Source of the DNA: Methylobacterium dankookense
Lineage (GTDB): Bacteria > Pseudomonadota > Alphaproteobacteria > Rhizobiales > Beijerinckiaceae
Assembly: GCF_902141855.1 (NCBI RefSeq)
Contig: NZ_CABFVH010000018.1
Span: 1 to 64,000, forward strand
DNA length: 64,000 nt
Reading direction: 5' to 3'
The notes below the pieces were generated by a model, which searched no databases, had not been told where the DNA came from, and saw only the letters and a list, made by a program, of their open reading frames with translations. This document shows positions 48,338 through 57,625 of the stretch, piece by piece. Position 1 is the first letter of the stretch, and every line of letters begins with the position of its first letter. The position numbers and the translations under genes were made by a program.

Positions 48338-48631
48338 ATGGCTGATACGAAGACCGTGTCCGGGGCGGCCTACAGCCCCGCGATGGACGCCAAGACCCAC
48401 GAACAGACCTATCGTGGTTTCGTCCGCTTCGTCGAGATCGCGACCGGCGTCGTCATCTGCTGGGTGCTCGCGCTCGCCGTCGGCGGCATCCGCGAGGCTT
48501 GGCTCACCGCCATCGTCGGCGTCGTGGCCGCTTCCGCGGCCGGCGCGATCGGCGCCCTCGCCCGCCCGATCGGCTGGAAGGCCCCCGCAATCGTCGCCGC
48601 GCTGCTTGGCCTGTATCTCGCTTTCGCCTGA
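48338..48631 (+). CDS. aa3-type cytochrome c oxidase subunit IV
   Basis: A 97-residue membrane protein. A polar N-terminus with [17 protein letters not shown] is followed by three hydrophobic segments, the first being [20 protein letters not shown]. The N-terminal motif and length fit the small alphaproteobacterial aa3 subunit IV, a non-catalytic oxidase subunit. The start at 48338 follows AAAGGGGA. The main oxidase genes are not in the window. Confidence 0.82.
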   Translation: MADTKTVSGAAYSPAMDAKTHEQTYRGFVRFVEIATGVVICWVLALAVGGIREAWLTAIVGVVAASAAGAIGALARPIGWKAPAIVAALLGLYLAFA

Positions 48632-48763
48632 TCGGGTCGTGCGCTCGGCAAGAGCGTGACGGTTACAGACTACCGTTTCCATCACCAACACGCAGCCTGA
48701 CCACCTCGAAAACCCGTCGCGCTTCGCGCATTCGGTGGCGGTCGTTACAAGGGGTTTGGCTGA

Positions 48764-49906
48764 ATGCGCATCGCTGTGCTTTCGGAGACCGACACCGCGG
48801 AGCCGCGGGTCGCGGCGGTGCCGGAGACGGTCAAGAAATTCAAGGGGCTCGGAGCCGAGGTCGTTGTCCAGTCGGGTGCCGGCCTCAAGGCGGGCGTGCC
48901 CGATTCGGAGTTCGAGGCGGCCGGCGCCACCGTCGCCGCCTCGGCGGAGGAGGCCGCGCGCGACGCCGACCTCGTCCTGAAGGTCCGCCGCCCGGCGCCC
49001 GAAGAGCTGAAGCTCTTCAAGCAGGGGGCCGCGGTCGTCGCGATCATGGATCCCTACGGCAACGAGGCCGCCCTCCAGGGGATGGCCGAGGCCGGGATCA
49101 GCGCCTTCGCGATGGAGCTGATGCCCCGCATCACCCGCGCCCAGGTGATGGACGTGCTCTCCTCGCAGGCCAACCTCGCCGGCTACCGCGCCGTGGTCGA
49201 CGGTGCCGCCGAGTACGGCCGCGCCATGCCCATGATGATGACGGCCGCCGGCACCGTGCCCGCCGCCCGCGTCTTCGTGATGGGCGTCGGCGTCGCCGGC
49301 CTCCAGGCCATCGCCACCGCCCGCCGCATGGGCGCCGTGGTGACGGCCACCGATGTGCGCCCGGCCACCAAGGAGCAGGTCGAATCGCTCGGCGCCAAGT
49401 TCGTCGCCGTCGAGGACGACGAGTTCAAGCAGGCCGAGACCGCGGGCGGCTACGCCAAGGAGATGTCGGCCGAGTACCAGGCGAAGCAGGCCGAGCTGGT
49501 CAAGGGCCACATCGCCAAGCAGGACATCGTCATCACCACGGCCCTGATCCCGGGCCGTCCGGCGCCGAAGCTCGTCTCCGAGGAGATGGTCGCCTCGATG
49601 AAGCCGGGCTCGGTGCTGATCGACCTCGCGGTCGAGCGCGGCGGCAACGTCGCCGGCGCGAAGGCGGGCGAGATCGTGACGACCGGAAACGGCGTGAAGA
49701 TCGTCGGCCACCTCAACGTCGCCGGCCGCCTCGCCGCCACGGCCTCCAGCCTCTACGCGCGCAATCTCTACGCCTTCCTCGAGACCCTCATCGACAAGGA
49801 GTCGAAGGCGCTCGCGGTGAAGTGGGACGACGAGCTCGTCAAGGCGACGAATCTCACGCGCGACGGTCAGGTCGTGCACGCCTCCTTCCAGCCCAAAGCG
49901 GCCTGA
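48764..49906 (+). CDS. pntAA: NAD(P) transhydrogenase subunit alpha 1
   Basis: A 380-residue soluble NAD(H)-binding domain I of the proton-translocating transhydrogenase. [23 protein letters not shown] at the start (first residues shown), [16 protein letters not shown], and the Rossmann stretch [17 protein letters not shown] are diagnostic. It opens a three-gene operon; spacing to pntAB is 17 bases. AAGGGG lies before the ATG. The complex makes NADPH from NADH at the expense of the proton gradient. Confidence 0.96.
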   Translation: MRIAVLSETDTAEPRVAAVPETVKKFKGLGAEVVVQSGAGLKAGVPDSEFEAAGATVAASAEEAARDADLVLKVRRPAPEELKLFKQGAAVVAIMDPYGNEAALQGMAEAGISAFAMELMPRITRAQVMDVLSSQANLAGYRAVVDGAAEYGRAMPMMMTAAGTVPAARVFVMGVGVAGLQAIATARRMGAVVTATDVRPATKEQVESLGAKFVAVEDDEFKQAETAGGYAKEMSAEYQAKQAELVKGHIAKQDIVITTALIPGRPAPKLVSEEMVASMKPGSVLIDLAVERGGNVAGAKAGEIVTTGNGVKIVGHLNVAGRLAATASSLYARNLYAFLETLIDKESKALAVKWDDELVKATNLTRDGQVVHASFQPKAA

Positions 49907-49923
49907 TCCCGCGGAGAATCCGA

Positions 49924-50373
49924 ATGGCTACCATCCCCCCTGATCAGGCGGCGGACCAGACGCGCGTCCTGGCCGATACCGCCCGGGCCGCGGCGACCGC
50001 GGCGCGCAACGCGGCCGACCAGGCCCAGGTGATCGCCGACAGCCTCGGCCACGGCCTGGCCGCGGCCACCCACGGCGCCGTCGATCCCACCGTCTTCCGC
50101 CTCGCGATCTTCGTGCTCGCGATCTTCGTCGGCTACTACGTGGTCTGGTCGGTGACCCCGGCTCTGCACACGCCGCTGATGTCGGTCACCAACGCGATCT
50201 CCTCCGTCATCATCGTCGGCGCGCTCCTGGCCGTCGGCGTGCCGCTGATCGAGAAGGGCACCGGCCTGGCGCGGGTGTTCGGCTTCATCGGCATCGTGCT
50301 CGCCAGCGTGAACATCTTCGGCGGCTTCCTCGTCACGCAGCGCATGCTCGCCATGTACAAGAAGAAGGGCTGA
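49924..50373 (+). CDS. pntAB: NAD(P) transhydrogenase subunit alpha 2
   Basis: A 149-residue membrane subunit, split from domain I as in other alphaproteobacteria. After an Ala-rich, helical leader (residues 1-55) come three to four membrane helices ([50 protein letters not shown]). The start follows GGAGAA. It lies 4 bases before pntB. Confidence 0.93.
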   Translation: MATIPPDQAADQTRVLADTARAAATAARNAADQAQVIADSLGHGLAAATHGAVDPTVFRLAIFVLAIFVGYYVVWSVTPALHTPLMSVTNAISSVIIVGALLAVGVPLIEKGTGLARVFGFIGIVLASVNIFGGFLVTQRMLAMYKKKG

Positions 50374-50377
50374 GCGG

Positions 50378-51775
50378 ATGTCCGAGAACGTCTCGTCCCT
50401 TCTCTATATCGTCTCCGGCGTCCTGTTCATCATGGCGCTGCGGGGGCTCTCGCACCCCACCACCTCCCGCCAGGGCAACATGTACGGCATGGTGGGCATG
50501 GGGCTCGCCATCCTGACGACGCTGGTCGGCCATCCGCCGTCCGGTGCCGGCGCCTGGGTGCTGGTCCTGCTCGGCTTGGGGCTCGGCGGCGGCGCCGGCG
50601 CGGTGATCGCCAAGCGCGTGCCGATGACGGCCATGCCGCAGCTCGTGGCCGCCTTCCACTCGCTGGTCGGCCTCGCGGCCGTGGCGGTGGCGGCTGGCGC
50701 GCTCTACGCGCCGCAAGCCTTCGGCATCATCGAGAACGGCCACTTCCACAAGCAGTCGCTGTTCGAGATGGGCCTCGGCGTGGCCATCGGCGCCATCACC
50801 TTCACCGGCTCGGTCATCGCCTTCGCCAAGCTCGACGGGCGGATGTCGGGCAAGCCGATCATGCTGCCGCAGCGCCACCTGATCAACGCGCTGCTCGCCG
50901 CCGGCCTGGTCCTGCTCCTCGCGCTGTTCATCGGCACCGAGTCGAAGGGCCTGTTCTGGCTGATCGTCATCCTCTCGCTGGTGCTCGGCGGACTCATCAT
51001 CATCCCGATCGGCGGCGCCGACATGCCCGTCGTCGTGTCGATGCTGAACTCCTACTCGGGCTGGGCGGCGGCCGGCATCGGCTTCACCCTCGGCAACCTC
51101 GCGCTCATCATCACGGGCGCGCTGGTCGGCTCGTCGGGCGCGATCCTGTCCTACATCATGTGCCACGCGATGAACCGCTCGTTCATCTCGGTCATCCTCG
51201 GCGGTTTCGGTGGAGACACCGCCGTTGCCGGCAGCGGACAGGTCGAGACGCGCCCCGTCAAGCAGGGCTCGGCGGACGACGCGGCCTACATCATGAAGAA
51301 CGCCGAGCGTGTGATCATCGTCCCCGGCTACGGCATGGCGGTCGCCCAGGCGCAGCACTCGCTGCGCGAGATGGCCGACATGCTGAAGAAGGAGGGCGTC
51401 GACGTGAAGTACGCCATCCACCCGGTGGCGGGCCGCATGCCGGGCCACATGAACGTGCTGCTCGCCGAGGCGAACGTGCCCTACGACGAGGTGTTCGAGC
51501 TGGAGGACATCAACGGCGAGTTCCCGCAGGCGGATGTCGCCTTCGTGATCGGCGCCAACGACGTCACCAACCCGGCCGCCAAGACCGACAAGACCTCGCC
51601 GATCTACGGCATGCCGATCCTCGACGTGGAGAAGGCCAAGACCGTGCTCTTCATCAAGCGCGGCATGGGCTCCGGCTACGCGGGCGTCGAGAACGAGGTC
51701 TTCTTCCGCGACAACACCATGATGCTGTTCGGCGACGCCAAGAAGGTGGTCGACCACATCCTCAAGGCGTTCTGA
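50378..51775 (+). CDS. pntB: NAD(P) transhydrogenase subunit beta
   Basis: A 465-residue subunit with about nine membrane helices (residues 5-260) followed by the NADP(H)-binding domain III: IIVPGYGMAVAQAQ, HPVAGRMPGHMNVLLAEA and VIGANDVTNPAA are textbook motifs. It completes the pntAA-pntAB-pntB operon and is followed by a strong terminator. Confidence 0.96.
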   Translation: MSENVSSLLYIVSGVLFIMALRGLSHPTTSRQGNMYGMVGMGLAILTTLVGHPPSGAGAWVLVLLGLGLGGGAGAVIAKRVPMTAMPQLVAAFHSLVGLAAVAVAAGALYAPQAFGIIENGHFHKQSLFEMGLGVAIGAITFTGSVIAFAKLDGRMSGKPIMLPQRHLINALLAAGLVLLLALFIGTESKGLFWLIVILSLVLGGLIIIPIGGADMPVVVSMLNSYSGWAAAGIGFTLGNLALIITGALVGSSGAILSYIMCHAMNRSFISVILGGFGGDTAVAGSGQVETRPVKQGSADDAAYIMKNAERVIIVPGYGMAVAQAQHSLREMADMLKKEGVDVKYAIHPVAGRMPGHMNVLLAEANVPYDEVFELEDINGEFPQADVAFVIGANDVTNPAAKTDKTSPIYGMPILDVEKAKTVLFIKRGMGSGYAGVENEVFFRDNTMMLFGDAKKVVDHILKAF

Positions 51776-51797
51776 GGCGGAAGCCTCGGGCGGATCG

Positions 51798-51834
51798 GCG
51801 GGGCGGGCAGCGATGCCCGCCCCGCTGTCGTTTT
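51798..51834 (+). terminator. Rho-independent terminator of the pnt operon
   Basis: GCGGGGCGGGCA (51798-51809), 4-base loop, TGCCCGCCCCGC (51814-51825): a 12-base perfect GC stem, then TGTCGTTTT. It lies 22 bases past the pntB stop. Confidence 0.85.
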
Positions 51835-51870
51835 CGGGCGGCAGCGCCGGACGTGCCGCGCCGCTATAGG

Positions 51871-53697
51871 ATGGGACTCGTGCCAGCCCCCTCCCCCGCA
51901 CCCCGTGCCTTTCTCGGCGTCGCCGCCTCGATCCAGGGGCGGTCCTGGCGCGAGCGCTGCGCCGATCCGGCCCTGCAGGGCTACGCCACCAAGATGGTCC
52001 AGGCCTATGGCCTGCCGGACCTGCTCGCCCGGGTGCTCGCTGGCCGCGGCGTCCTGCCGGACCAGGCCGAAGCCTATCTGCGCCCGCGCCTGCGCGAGTT
52101 GATGCCCGATCCGGGTTGCCTGCTCGACATGGAGCTCGCCGCCAAGCGCATCGCCCGGGCGGTGCGCCGGGGCGAGATCGTCGCGGTGTTCGGCGATTAC
52201 GACGTGGACGGCGCCGCGAGCGCGGCCCTGCTCGCCGGCTACCTGCGCGAGCTCGGCGTCACCGCCCGCATCCACATCCCCGACCGGATCAGCGAGGGCT
52301 ATGGCCCGAACGTCACCGCGGTGCGGACCCTGGCCTCGGAGGGCGCCAGCCTCCTCGTCTGCGTCGATTGCGGCACCAGCGGCCACGGCCCGCTGGAGGA
52401 GGCGGAGAAGCTCGGTCTCGACGTGATCGTGCTCGACCATCACGCCGCGCCGGAGACCCTGCCGCCGGTGCGCGCCCTGGTGAACCCGAACCGCCTCGAC
52501 GACCTCTCGGGGCTCGGCCATCTCTGCGCCGCCGGGGTCGTCTTCCTCACGCTCGTGGCGGTGAACCGGGCCCTGCGGGCCGAGGGCTTCTTCGGCAGGG
52601 ATTTCCCCGAGCCGAAGCTCACCGATGCCCTCGACCTCGTGGCTCTGGCGACCGTCGCCGACGTGGTGCCGCTGGTGGGCCTCAACCGGGCCTTCGTGGT
52701 CCAGGGGCTGACCGTGATGCGCGCCCGCGGCCGCACCGGGCTCTCCGCCCTGTTCGACGCCGCCTCCCTCGACGGCCCGCCGGAGGCATGGCACCTCGGC
52801 TATCTCGTCGGGCCGCGCATCAATGCGGGCGGGCGCATCGGCGATTCGGCGCTCGGCGCCCGGCTTCTGACCACCGAGGATGCCATCGAGGCCGTGCGCA
52901 TCGCCGCCGAGCTCGATCGGCTCAACCGCGAGCGCCAGATCATCGAGGCGCAGGCGGTCGCCGATGCCGAGGCCGGGATGGACCGCCTGCTCGGCCTCGA
53001 TCCCGACCGGCCGGTCCTGGTCGCCGGCAGCGCCGACTGGCATCCGGGCGTGGTCGGCCTGATCGCCGCCCGCCTCAAGGAGCGGTTCGGCCGGCCCGCC
53101 TTCGCCTTCGCCCTGCGGCCCGACGGCACCGCCACCGGCTCCGGCCGCTCGGTGCCCGGCGCCGATCTCGGCCAGGCGGTGCGCGCCTGCGTCGAGGCGG
53201 GGCTGGCGGCCAAGGGCGGCGGCCATGCCATGGCGGCGGGCGTGACGCTGATCGGGACCGACCTCTCCCGCTTCGAGGCCCATCTCACCCAGTGCCTCGG
53301 CGCTGCCGTGGCCCAGGCCCGGGCCGCCGACGTGCTGCTGATCGATGCGAGCCTGAGCGCGGGCGGGGCGACCGCCGAGACCGTACGGCTGATCGGGCGG
53401 GCCGGCCCCTTCGGCCAGGGCGCACCGGAGCCGGTCTTCGCGCTCGCCAACCACCGCATCGTCGATGCGGGAATCGTCGGCGCGGGCCATGTCCGCGCCC
53501 GCCTGCGCAGCCGGGACGGCCAGGCGATCGGGGCGATCAGCTTCCGCAGCGCCCAGAGCCCGCTCGGCCTCGCCCTGCTCAACGGGATCGGCCGCGAGTT
53601 CCACGTCGCCGGCACGCTGGCCTGCGACCGCTGGCGCGGCGCCGAGCGGGCGCAGTTGCGCATCTGCGACGTCGCCTCCGCGGACCGTGCGGAATGA
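51871..53697 (+). CDS. recJ: Single-stranded-DNA exonuclease RecJ
   Basis: A 608-residue 5'-3' exonuclease for recombination and mismatch repair. DHH-family motifs are visible: GDYDVDGAAS (108-117), VDCGTSGHGP, VLDHHAAPE, and the DHHA1 region with SADWHPGVVGLIAARLKE, SGRSVPGADL and GGGHAMAAG. The ATG at 51871 has no strong Shine-Dalgarno; a GTG 9 bases later is possible. It is separated from the pnt operon by a terminator. Confidence 0.95.
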   Translation: MGLVPAPSPAPRAFLGVAASIQGRSWRERCADPALQGYATKMVQAYGLPDLLARVLAGRGVLPDQAEAYLRPRLRELMPDPGCLLDMELAAKRIARAVRRGEIVAVFGDYDVDGAASAALLAGYLRELGVTARIHIPDRISEGYGPNVTAVRTLASEGASLLVCVDCGTSGHGPLEEAEKLGLDVIVLDHHAAPETLPPVRALVNPNRLDDLSGLGHLCAAGVVFLTLVAVNRALRAEGFFGRDFPEPKLTDALDLVALATVADVVPLVGLNRAFVVQGLTVMRARGRTGLSALFDAASLDGPPEAWHLGYLVGPRINAGGRIGDSALGARLLTTEDAIEAVRIAAELDRLNRERQIIEAQAVADAEAGMDRLLGLDPDRPVLVAGSADWHPGVVGLIAARLKERFGRPAFAFALRPDGTATGSGRSVPGADLGQAVRACVEAGLAAKGGGHAMAAGVTLIGTDLSRFEAHLTQCLGAAVAQARAADVLLIDASLSAGGATAETVRLIGRAGPFGQGAPEPVFALANHRIVDAGIVGAGHVRARLRSRDGQAIGAISFRSAQSPLGLALLNGIGREFHVAGTLACDRWRGAERAQLRICDVASADRAE

Positions 53698-53778
53698 GGG
53701 ATTGGCGCGCAACGCGCTGTTGACACCCGCGCGACCCCCCACCATAAGAGCCCCCGCGGCCCGGACGGGCTGGCGTTT

Positions 53779-53862
53779 GGGGGAATGTCCCGAGCGGCAA
53801 AGGGGGCGGACTGTAAATCCGCTGCGTAAGCTTCGTAGGTTCGAGTCCTACTTCCCCCACCA
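53779..53862 (+). tRNA. tRNA-Tyr (anticodon GTA)
   Basis: Acceptor stem GGGGGAA (53779-53785) pairs with TTCCCCC (53852-53858); A is the discriminator and CCA (53860-53862) is encoded. Anticodon stem GCGGA/TCCGC holds the loop CTGTAAA with GTA at 53813-53815. The long variable arm (GCGTAAGCTTCGT region) and GGTTCGAGTCC T-arm are those of a class II tRNA-Tyr. Confidence 0.95.
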
Positions 53863-53943
53863 AACGATCCCGATCCGAGCATCACACGCCGCACAGCCGT
53901 CACGCTTCTCAAGCTTGCGGCCCTGTGCTATCCGGCGTGCCGC

Positions 53944-54017
53944 GCGGGTGTAGCTCAATGGTAGAGCAGCAGCCTTCCAAGCTGAATACCCGGGTTCGAT
54001 TCCCGGTACCCGCTCCA
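53944..54017 (+). tRNA. tRNA-Gly (anticodon TCC)
   Basis: Acceptor stem GCGGGTG (53944-53950) pairs with TACCCGC (54007-54013), with T as discriminator and encoded CCA (54015-54017). The D-arm is AGCTCAATGGTAGAGC, the anticodon loop CTTCCAA holds TCC at 53976-53978, and the T-arm is CGGGTTCGATTCCCG. It lies 81 bases after tRNA-Tyr, a common bacterial pairing, and is probably co-transcribed with it. Confidence 0.96.
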
Positions 54018-54036
54018 CTCCATCTCCCTGATGGAG
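54018..54036 (+). terminator. Small hairpin directly after tRNA-Gly
   Basis: CTCCATC (54018-54024), loop TCCCT, GATGGAG (54030-54036). It begins at the base after the CCA end and may mark 3' processing or termination of the tRNA transcript. There is no T-run, so termination is uncertain. Confidence 0.45.
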
Positions 54037-54521
54037 CTTGCGTTGCCGGCCTCGGTGCCGAACGCGTCCTCCCTGCCCTCCCCGTCGCGATCCTTCAGCC
54101 CGTCGGAGTCTCGTTCGCGCACGCGGTCTCAGCAAGCCGGCGCGGCGCTTGAGCGAAGGCGACATCCGCCATCCTGAAGGGATCGCCCGGATGTCGTATG
54201 AGTGCCTCCAGCCGCTTTGGGGTCGTGAGAACCGAGAGCATCGCGGCAAAGTTCCGGACTTGGCCCATCATTGCGGCTCAAAGGCGCATGGTCCGCGAAT
54301 GCCAAGGTGACGAAGCGTGATTTTCAGGCTTAAACATCGAAAAAGCCTTGATGCAACATAGATTAGTCTTGGGGTTAAGCTTCAGAATTCCGTCATGAAT
54401 TGAGGAACACTTCGCGCGGCGGCTGGTTCGTGCTGGAGGATGCCCATCTTGGGCGCTCTCGATCTCCCGTAGAACCGTTGTGCGAGGCCGCTGCTCGGGG
54501 CGCCTTCGCTGGAGCCCCGCG
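54037..54521. other. Long intergenic region, partly AT-rich, no gene seen
   Basis: About 485 bases between tRNA-Gly and the alcohol dehydrogenase. An inverted repeat CGACATCC (54160-54167) / GGATGTCG (54189-54196) is present. The part from about 54310 to 54420 is clearly richer in A and T than the surroundings and probably contains the dehydrogenase promoter. No EF-Tu, secE or nusG gene follows the tRNAs, unlike the classic arrangement. Confidence 0.5.
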
Positions 54522-55694
54522 ATGAAGGCATTGTGCTGGCACGGCAAGAACGACATCCGTTGCGACACGGTGCCGGACCCGCAGATCGAGGACGGGCGCG
54601 ACGTCATCATCAAGGTGACCTCCTGCGCCATCTGCGGTTCAGACCTCCACTTGATGGACGGGCTGATGCCGGCCATGGAGAGCGGCGACGTGCTCGGCCA
54701 TGAATTCATGGGCGAGGTCGTCGAGGTCGGCGCGGGCTTCACCAAGTTCCGGAAGGGTGACCGCATCGTCGTGCCCTTCAACATCAATTGCGGCGAATGC
54801 CGCCAGTGCAAGCTCGGCAACTGGTCGGTCTGCGAGCGCTCGAACCGCAATGCCGAGATGGCCGCCGCCCAGTTCGGCTACACCACGGCCGGTCTGTTCG
54901 GATACTCGCACATGACCGGCGGCTACTGGGGCGGGCAGGCCGAGTACGTGCGCGTGCCGATGGCCGACGTCGCGCCGATGAAGGTGCCCGACGGCATGGA
55001 CGACGAGTCGGTCCTGTTCCTCACCGACATCCTGCCGACCGGTTGGCAGGGCGCCGAGCATTGCGAGATCCAGGGCGGCGAGACCATCGCTGTCTGGGGC
55101 GCAGGGCCCGTCGGCTTCTTCGCCATCCAGGCCGCCAAGCTGATGGGGGCCGAGCGCATCATCGCCATCGAGACTGTGCCCGAGCGCATCGCGCTGGCCC
55201 GCAAGGCAGGTGCCACCGACATCATCGATTTCGCGAAGGAAGACGTCTTCGAGCGGATCAAGGAGATCACCAACGGCCAGGGGGCCGACGGGGTGATCGA
55301 CTGCGTCGGCATGGAGGCGAGCGGCGGGCACGGCCTGTCCGGCCTCGTCACCACGCTGCAGGAGAAGCTGACCTCGACGGAGCGCCCCATCGTGCTGGCC
55401 GAGGCGATCAAGGCGGTGCGGCCCTGCGGCATCGTCTCGGTGCCGGGCGTCTATGGCGGTCCCGTGCCGATCAACATGGGCTCGATCGTGCAGAAGGGTC
55501 TGACGATGAAGAGCGGGCAGACCCACGTGAAGCGCTACCTGGAGCCGCTGACCAAGCTGATCCAGACGGGCAAGATCGACACGACCTCCCTCATCACCCA
55601 CCGCTCCACGAACCTCGCGGACGGGCCGGACCTCTACAAGACCTTCAAGGAGAAGGCGGACGGCTGCGTGAAGGTGGTGTTCCACCCGAACTGA
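54522..55694 (+). CDS. Zinc-dependent alcohol dehydrogenase family protein
   Basis: A 390-residue medium-chain dehydrogenase. The catalytic zinc site shows as CAICGSDLH and GHEFMGEVVEVG; the structural zinc cysteines as NCGECRQCKLGNWSVCE (four Cys); the NAD site as AVWGAGPVGFFAIQAAK. Length and the long substrate loop (GYSHMTGGYWGGQAEYVR) resemble glutathione-independent formaldehyde dehydrogenase-like enzymes, which would suit a C1-using host, but the substrate is not certain. The ATG at 54522 is preceded by GGAG. Confidence 0.9.
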   Translation: MKALCWHGKNDIRCDTVPDPQIEDGRDVIIKVTSCAICGSDLHLMDGLMPAMESGDVLGHEFMGEVVEVGAGFTKFRKGDRIVVPFNINCGECRQCKLGNWSVCERSNRNAEMAAAQFGYTTAGLFGYSHMTGGYWGGQAEYVRVPMADVAPMKVPDGMDDESVLFLTDILPTGWQGAEHCEIQGGETIAVWGAGPVGFFAIQAAKLMGAERIIAIETVPERIALARKAGATDIIDFAKEDVFERIKEITNGQGADGVIDCVGMEASGGHGLSGLVTTLQEKLTSTERPIVLAEAIKAVRPCGIVSVPGVYGGPVPINMGSIVQKGLTMKSGQTHVKRYLEPLTKLIQTGKIDTTSLITHRSTNLADGPDLYKTFKEKADGCVKVVFHPN

Positions 55695-55904
55695 CGCCGC
55701 GCGAACCTCATCCCGCCCCCGCCTGCGCCACGATGGCGCATGTTTCGACGATCCAGAACCAGAGGCCCTACCCAGAGTTGTTGCCACGCTTGCCGGCCGT
55801 CGCGCTCCGGCCCGACGGAGGCGTCATGACCCTGGGAAGGAACCGCCTCGCCCTGTCGTCCCGGGCGGTCCCATGCCGAGCCGGCGTCTTGTCGCGGCCC
55901 GGCG

Positions 55905-56414
55905 ATGCGTGATCGCAGCGCCCTCGCCTACCGCGTGCAGAAGCACGCCGCGCGCCGGCTTCACTACGATTTCCGGCTGGAACTCGGCGGTGTCCTGAAG
56001 AGCTGGGCGGTCACGCGCGGGCCGAGCCTCGTCGCGGGTGAGCGCCGCCTCGCCGTCGCGGTCGAGGATCACGGCCTGGGCTATGCCGATTTCGAGGGCG
56101 TCATCGCGGCGGGCGGCTACGGTGCGGGCGTCGTGCTCCTGTGGGATCGCGGCACCTGGGAGCCCGAGGGTGACCCCGCCGCGGCGCTCGCCGCCGGCTC
56201 GCTCGCCTTCACCTTGCAGGGAGAGAAGCTCGGCGGCCGCTGGCGCCTCATGCGCATGAAGCCGCGGGCGCGCGAGCGCCGGGTGTCGTGGCTGCTGGTG
56301 AAGGCGCACGATGCGGCCGCGCGCGGCCCAGGCGAGCCCGACATTCTGGACGAGAAGCCGCATTCGGTCGCGACCGGCCGCTCGATCGAGGACATCGCCG
56401 CGACGGCGGCCTGA
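55905..56414 (+). CDS. Stand-alone LigD-type 3'-phosphoesterase domain protein
   Basis: A 169-residue protein consisting of the N-terminal phosphoesterase domain of DNA ligase D. YRVQKHAARRLHYDFRLELG holds the conserved His/Asp/Arg set (H14, H20, D22); KSWAVTRGPSL, AVEDHGLGYADFEGVI and the later VSWLLVKAHD complete it. In full-length LigD the domain is followed by a linker ending in a TGRxxEEIA-like motif and then the ligase; here TGRSIEDIA is the end of the protein. It may trim 3' phosphates or ribonucleotides during end joining, or be a truncated LigD. Confidence 0.85.
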   Translation: MRDRSALAYRVQKHAARRLHYDFRLELGGVLKSWAVTRGPSLVAGERRLAVAVEDHGLGYADFEGVIAAGGYGAGVVLLWDRGTWEPEGDPAAALAAGSLAFTLQGEKLGGRWRLMRMKPRARERRVSWLLVKAHDAAARGPGEPDILDEKPHSVATGRSIEDIAATAA

Positions 56415-56476
56415 GCGAAGCCCGGATCCGTCGCCCCAAGGGACGACTGGATCCGGCAGGACGGGAGTAGAGGCGT

Positions 56477-57625
56477 ATGGACCAGAGGACCCCGCTCAAC
56501 TTGGCCTATGATGCCATCGCCGCCGCGCGGGAGGTCGCCGCGACGGCCGCGACGCGCGCGGACGCGCAGGATCGCGACGACGGCTTTCCGGCCGAGGACG
56601 TCGCCGACCTCGCCCGCCTCGGCCTGCTCGCCGCCCCCATCCCCTCTGCGCAGGGCGGCGCCGGCCTCGGCGAGGAGCCGGGCGCCGCGAAGCTGGCCGA
56701 CGTCCTGCGCCTCGTCGGCTATGGCAGCCTCGCGCTCGGCCGGCTCTACGAGGGGCATGTCAACGCGCTCCAACTCATCGCCCGCTACGGCGAGGCCGGC
56801 CAGCGCACCCGCCTGTTCGCCGATGCGCGCGCCGGCCACCTCTTCGGCGTCTGGAACACCGAGCCGGCCGGAAACGGCCTCGTTCTCGAAGAGGCGCGAG
56901 GCGGCCTGCACCTCAGTGGCGTGAAGACCTTCGCCTCGGGCGCCGGCTACGTCACCCGTGCACTGGTCACCGGGCGCCATCCGGACGAGGCCGCGCCGCT
57001 CATGCTGGTGGTACCGCTGGAGGTCGGCACCCGCGCCGACCTCTCGGCGTGGCGCGCCCACGGCATGCGCGCCTCGGCCACCGGCACGCTGGACTTCACC
57101 GGGATCCCGGTCGCGGCGGAAGACGTGCTCGGCGGACCGGACGACTACCACCGACAGCCGACCTTCTCGGGCGGGGCGTGGCGCTTCGCGGCGGTGCAGC
57201 TCGGCGGCATCGAGGCCGTGTTCGACGCCTGGCGCGGGCACCTCGCGCGCCTCGGCCGCGGGACCGATCCGCACCAGCTCGCCCGCCTCGGCGAAGGAGC
57301 CATCGCGGTCGAGGGCGCGCGGCTCTGGGTGGCACGCGCCGCGGCGGCGGTCTCCGAGGCGTTGCTCCCGCCGGAGCGCATCGTCGCCCAGGTCGACCTG
57401 ACGCGCCTCGCGGTCGAGCGCTCGGGGCTCGATGTCCTGCAACTCGCCCAGCGCTCGGTCGGGCTGCAGGGCTTCCTGCGCGGCCATCCGCTGGAGCGGC
57501 TCTCGCGCGACCTCGCGACCTATCTGCGCCAGCCGGCGCCCGACCGTGCCCTCGTCAGCGCGGCGGCCGAGATCCTGCAGGCCGGCGGCATGGCCGGCGA
57601 CCTCTGGACCGGAGGCATCCGATGA
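56477..57625 (+). CDS. Acyl-CoA dehydrogenase family protein
   Basis: A 382-residue flavoprotein of the acyl-CoA dehydrogenase fold: an N-terminal helical domain (APIPSAQGGAG), a middle beta domain (GVWNTEPAG, GVKTFASGAGYVTRALV) and a C-terminal helical domain. The usual catalytic glutamate context is not evident, so it may be an oxidase- or monooxygenase-like member. GAGG precedes the ATG. Its stop overlaps the methyltransferase start (ATGA). Confidence 0.82.
   Translation: MDQRTPLNLAYDAIAAAREVAATAATRADAQDRDDGFPAEDVADLARLGLLAAPIPSAQGGAGLGEEPGAAKLADVLRLVGYGSLALGRLYEGHVNALQLIARYGEAGQRTRLFADARAGHLFGVWNTEPAGNGLVLEEARGGLHLSGVKTFASGAGYVTRALVTGRHPDEAAPLMLVVPLEVGTRADLSAWRAHGMRASATGTLDFTGIPVAAEDVLGGPDDYHRQPTFSGGAWRFAAVQLGGIEAVFDAWRGHLARLGRGTDPHQLARLGEGAIAVEGARLWVARAAAAVSEALLPPERIVAQVDLTRLAVERSGLDVLQLAQRSVGLQGFLRGHPLERLSRDLATYLRQPAPDRALVSAAAEILQAGGMAGDLWTGGIR

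Noticed and set aside
48764..53697. Possible transposon or prophage between the pnt genes and tRNAs, because tRNA genes are common integration sites
   Set aside because: All genes there are housekeeping with normal spacing; no integrase, no duplicated tRNA end was seen on either side.
54278..54850. Minus-strand open frame over the alcohol dehydrogenase start
   Set aside because: No family features, and it overlaps the strongly supported dehydrogenase start and the AT-rich promoter region.
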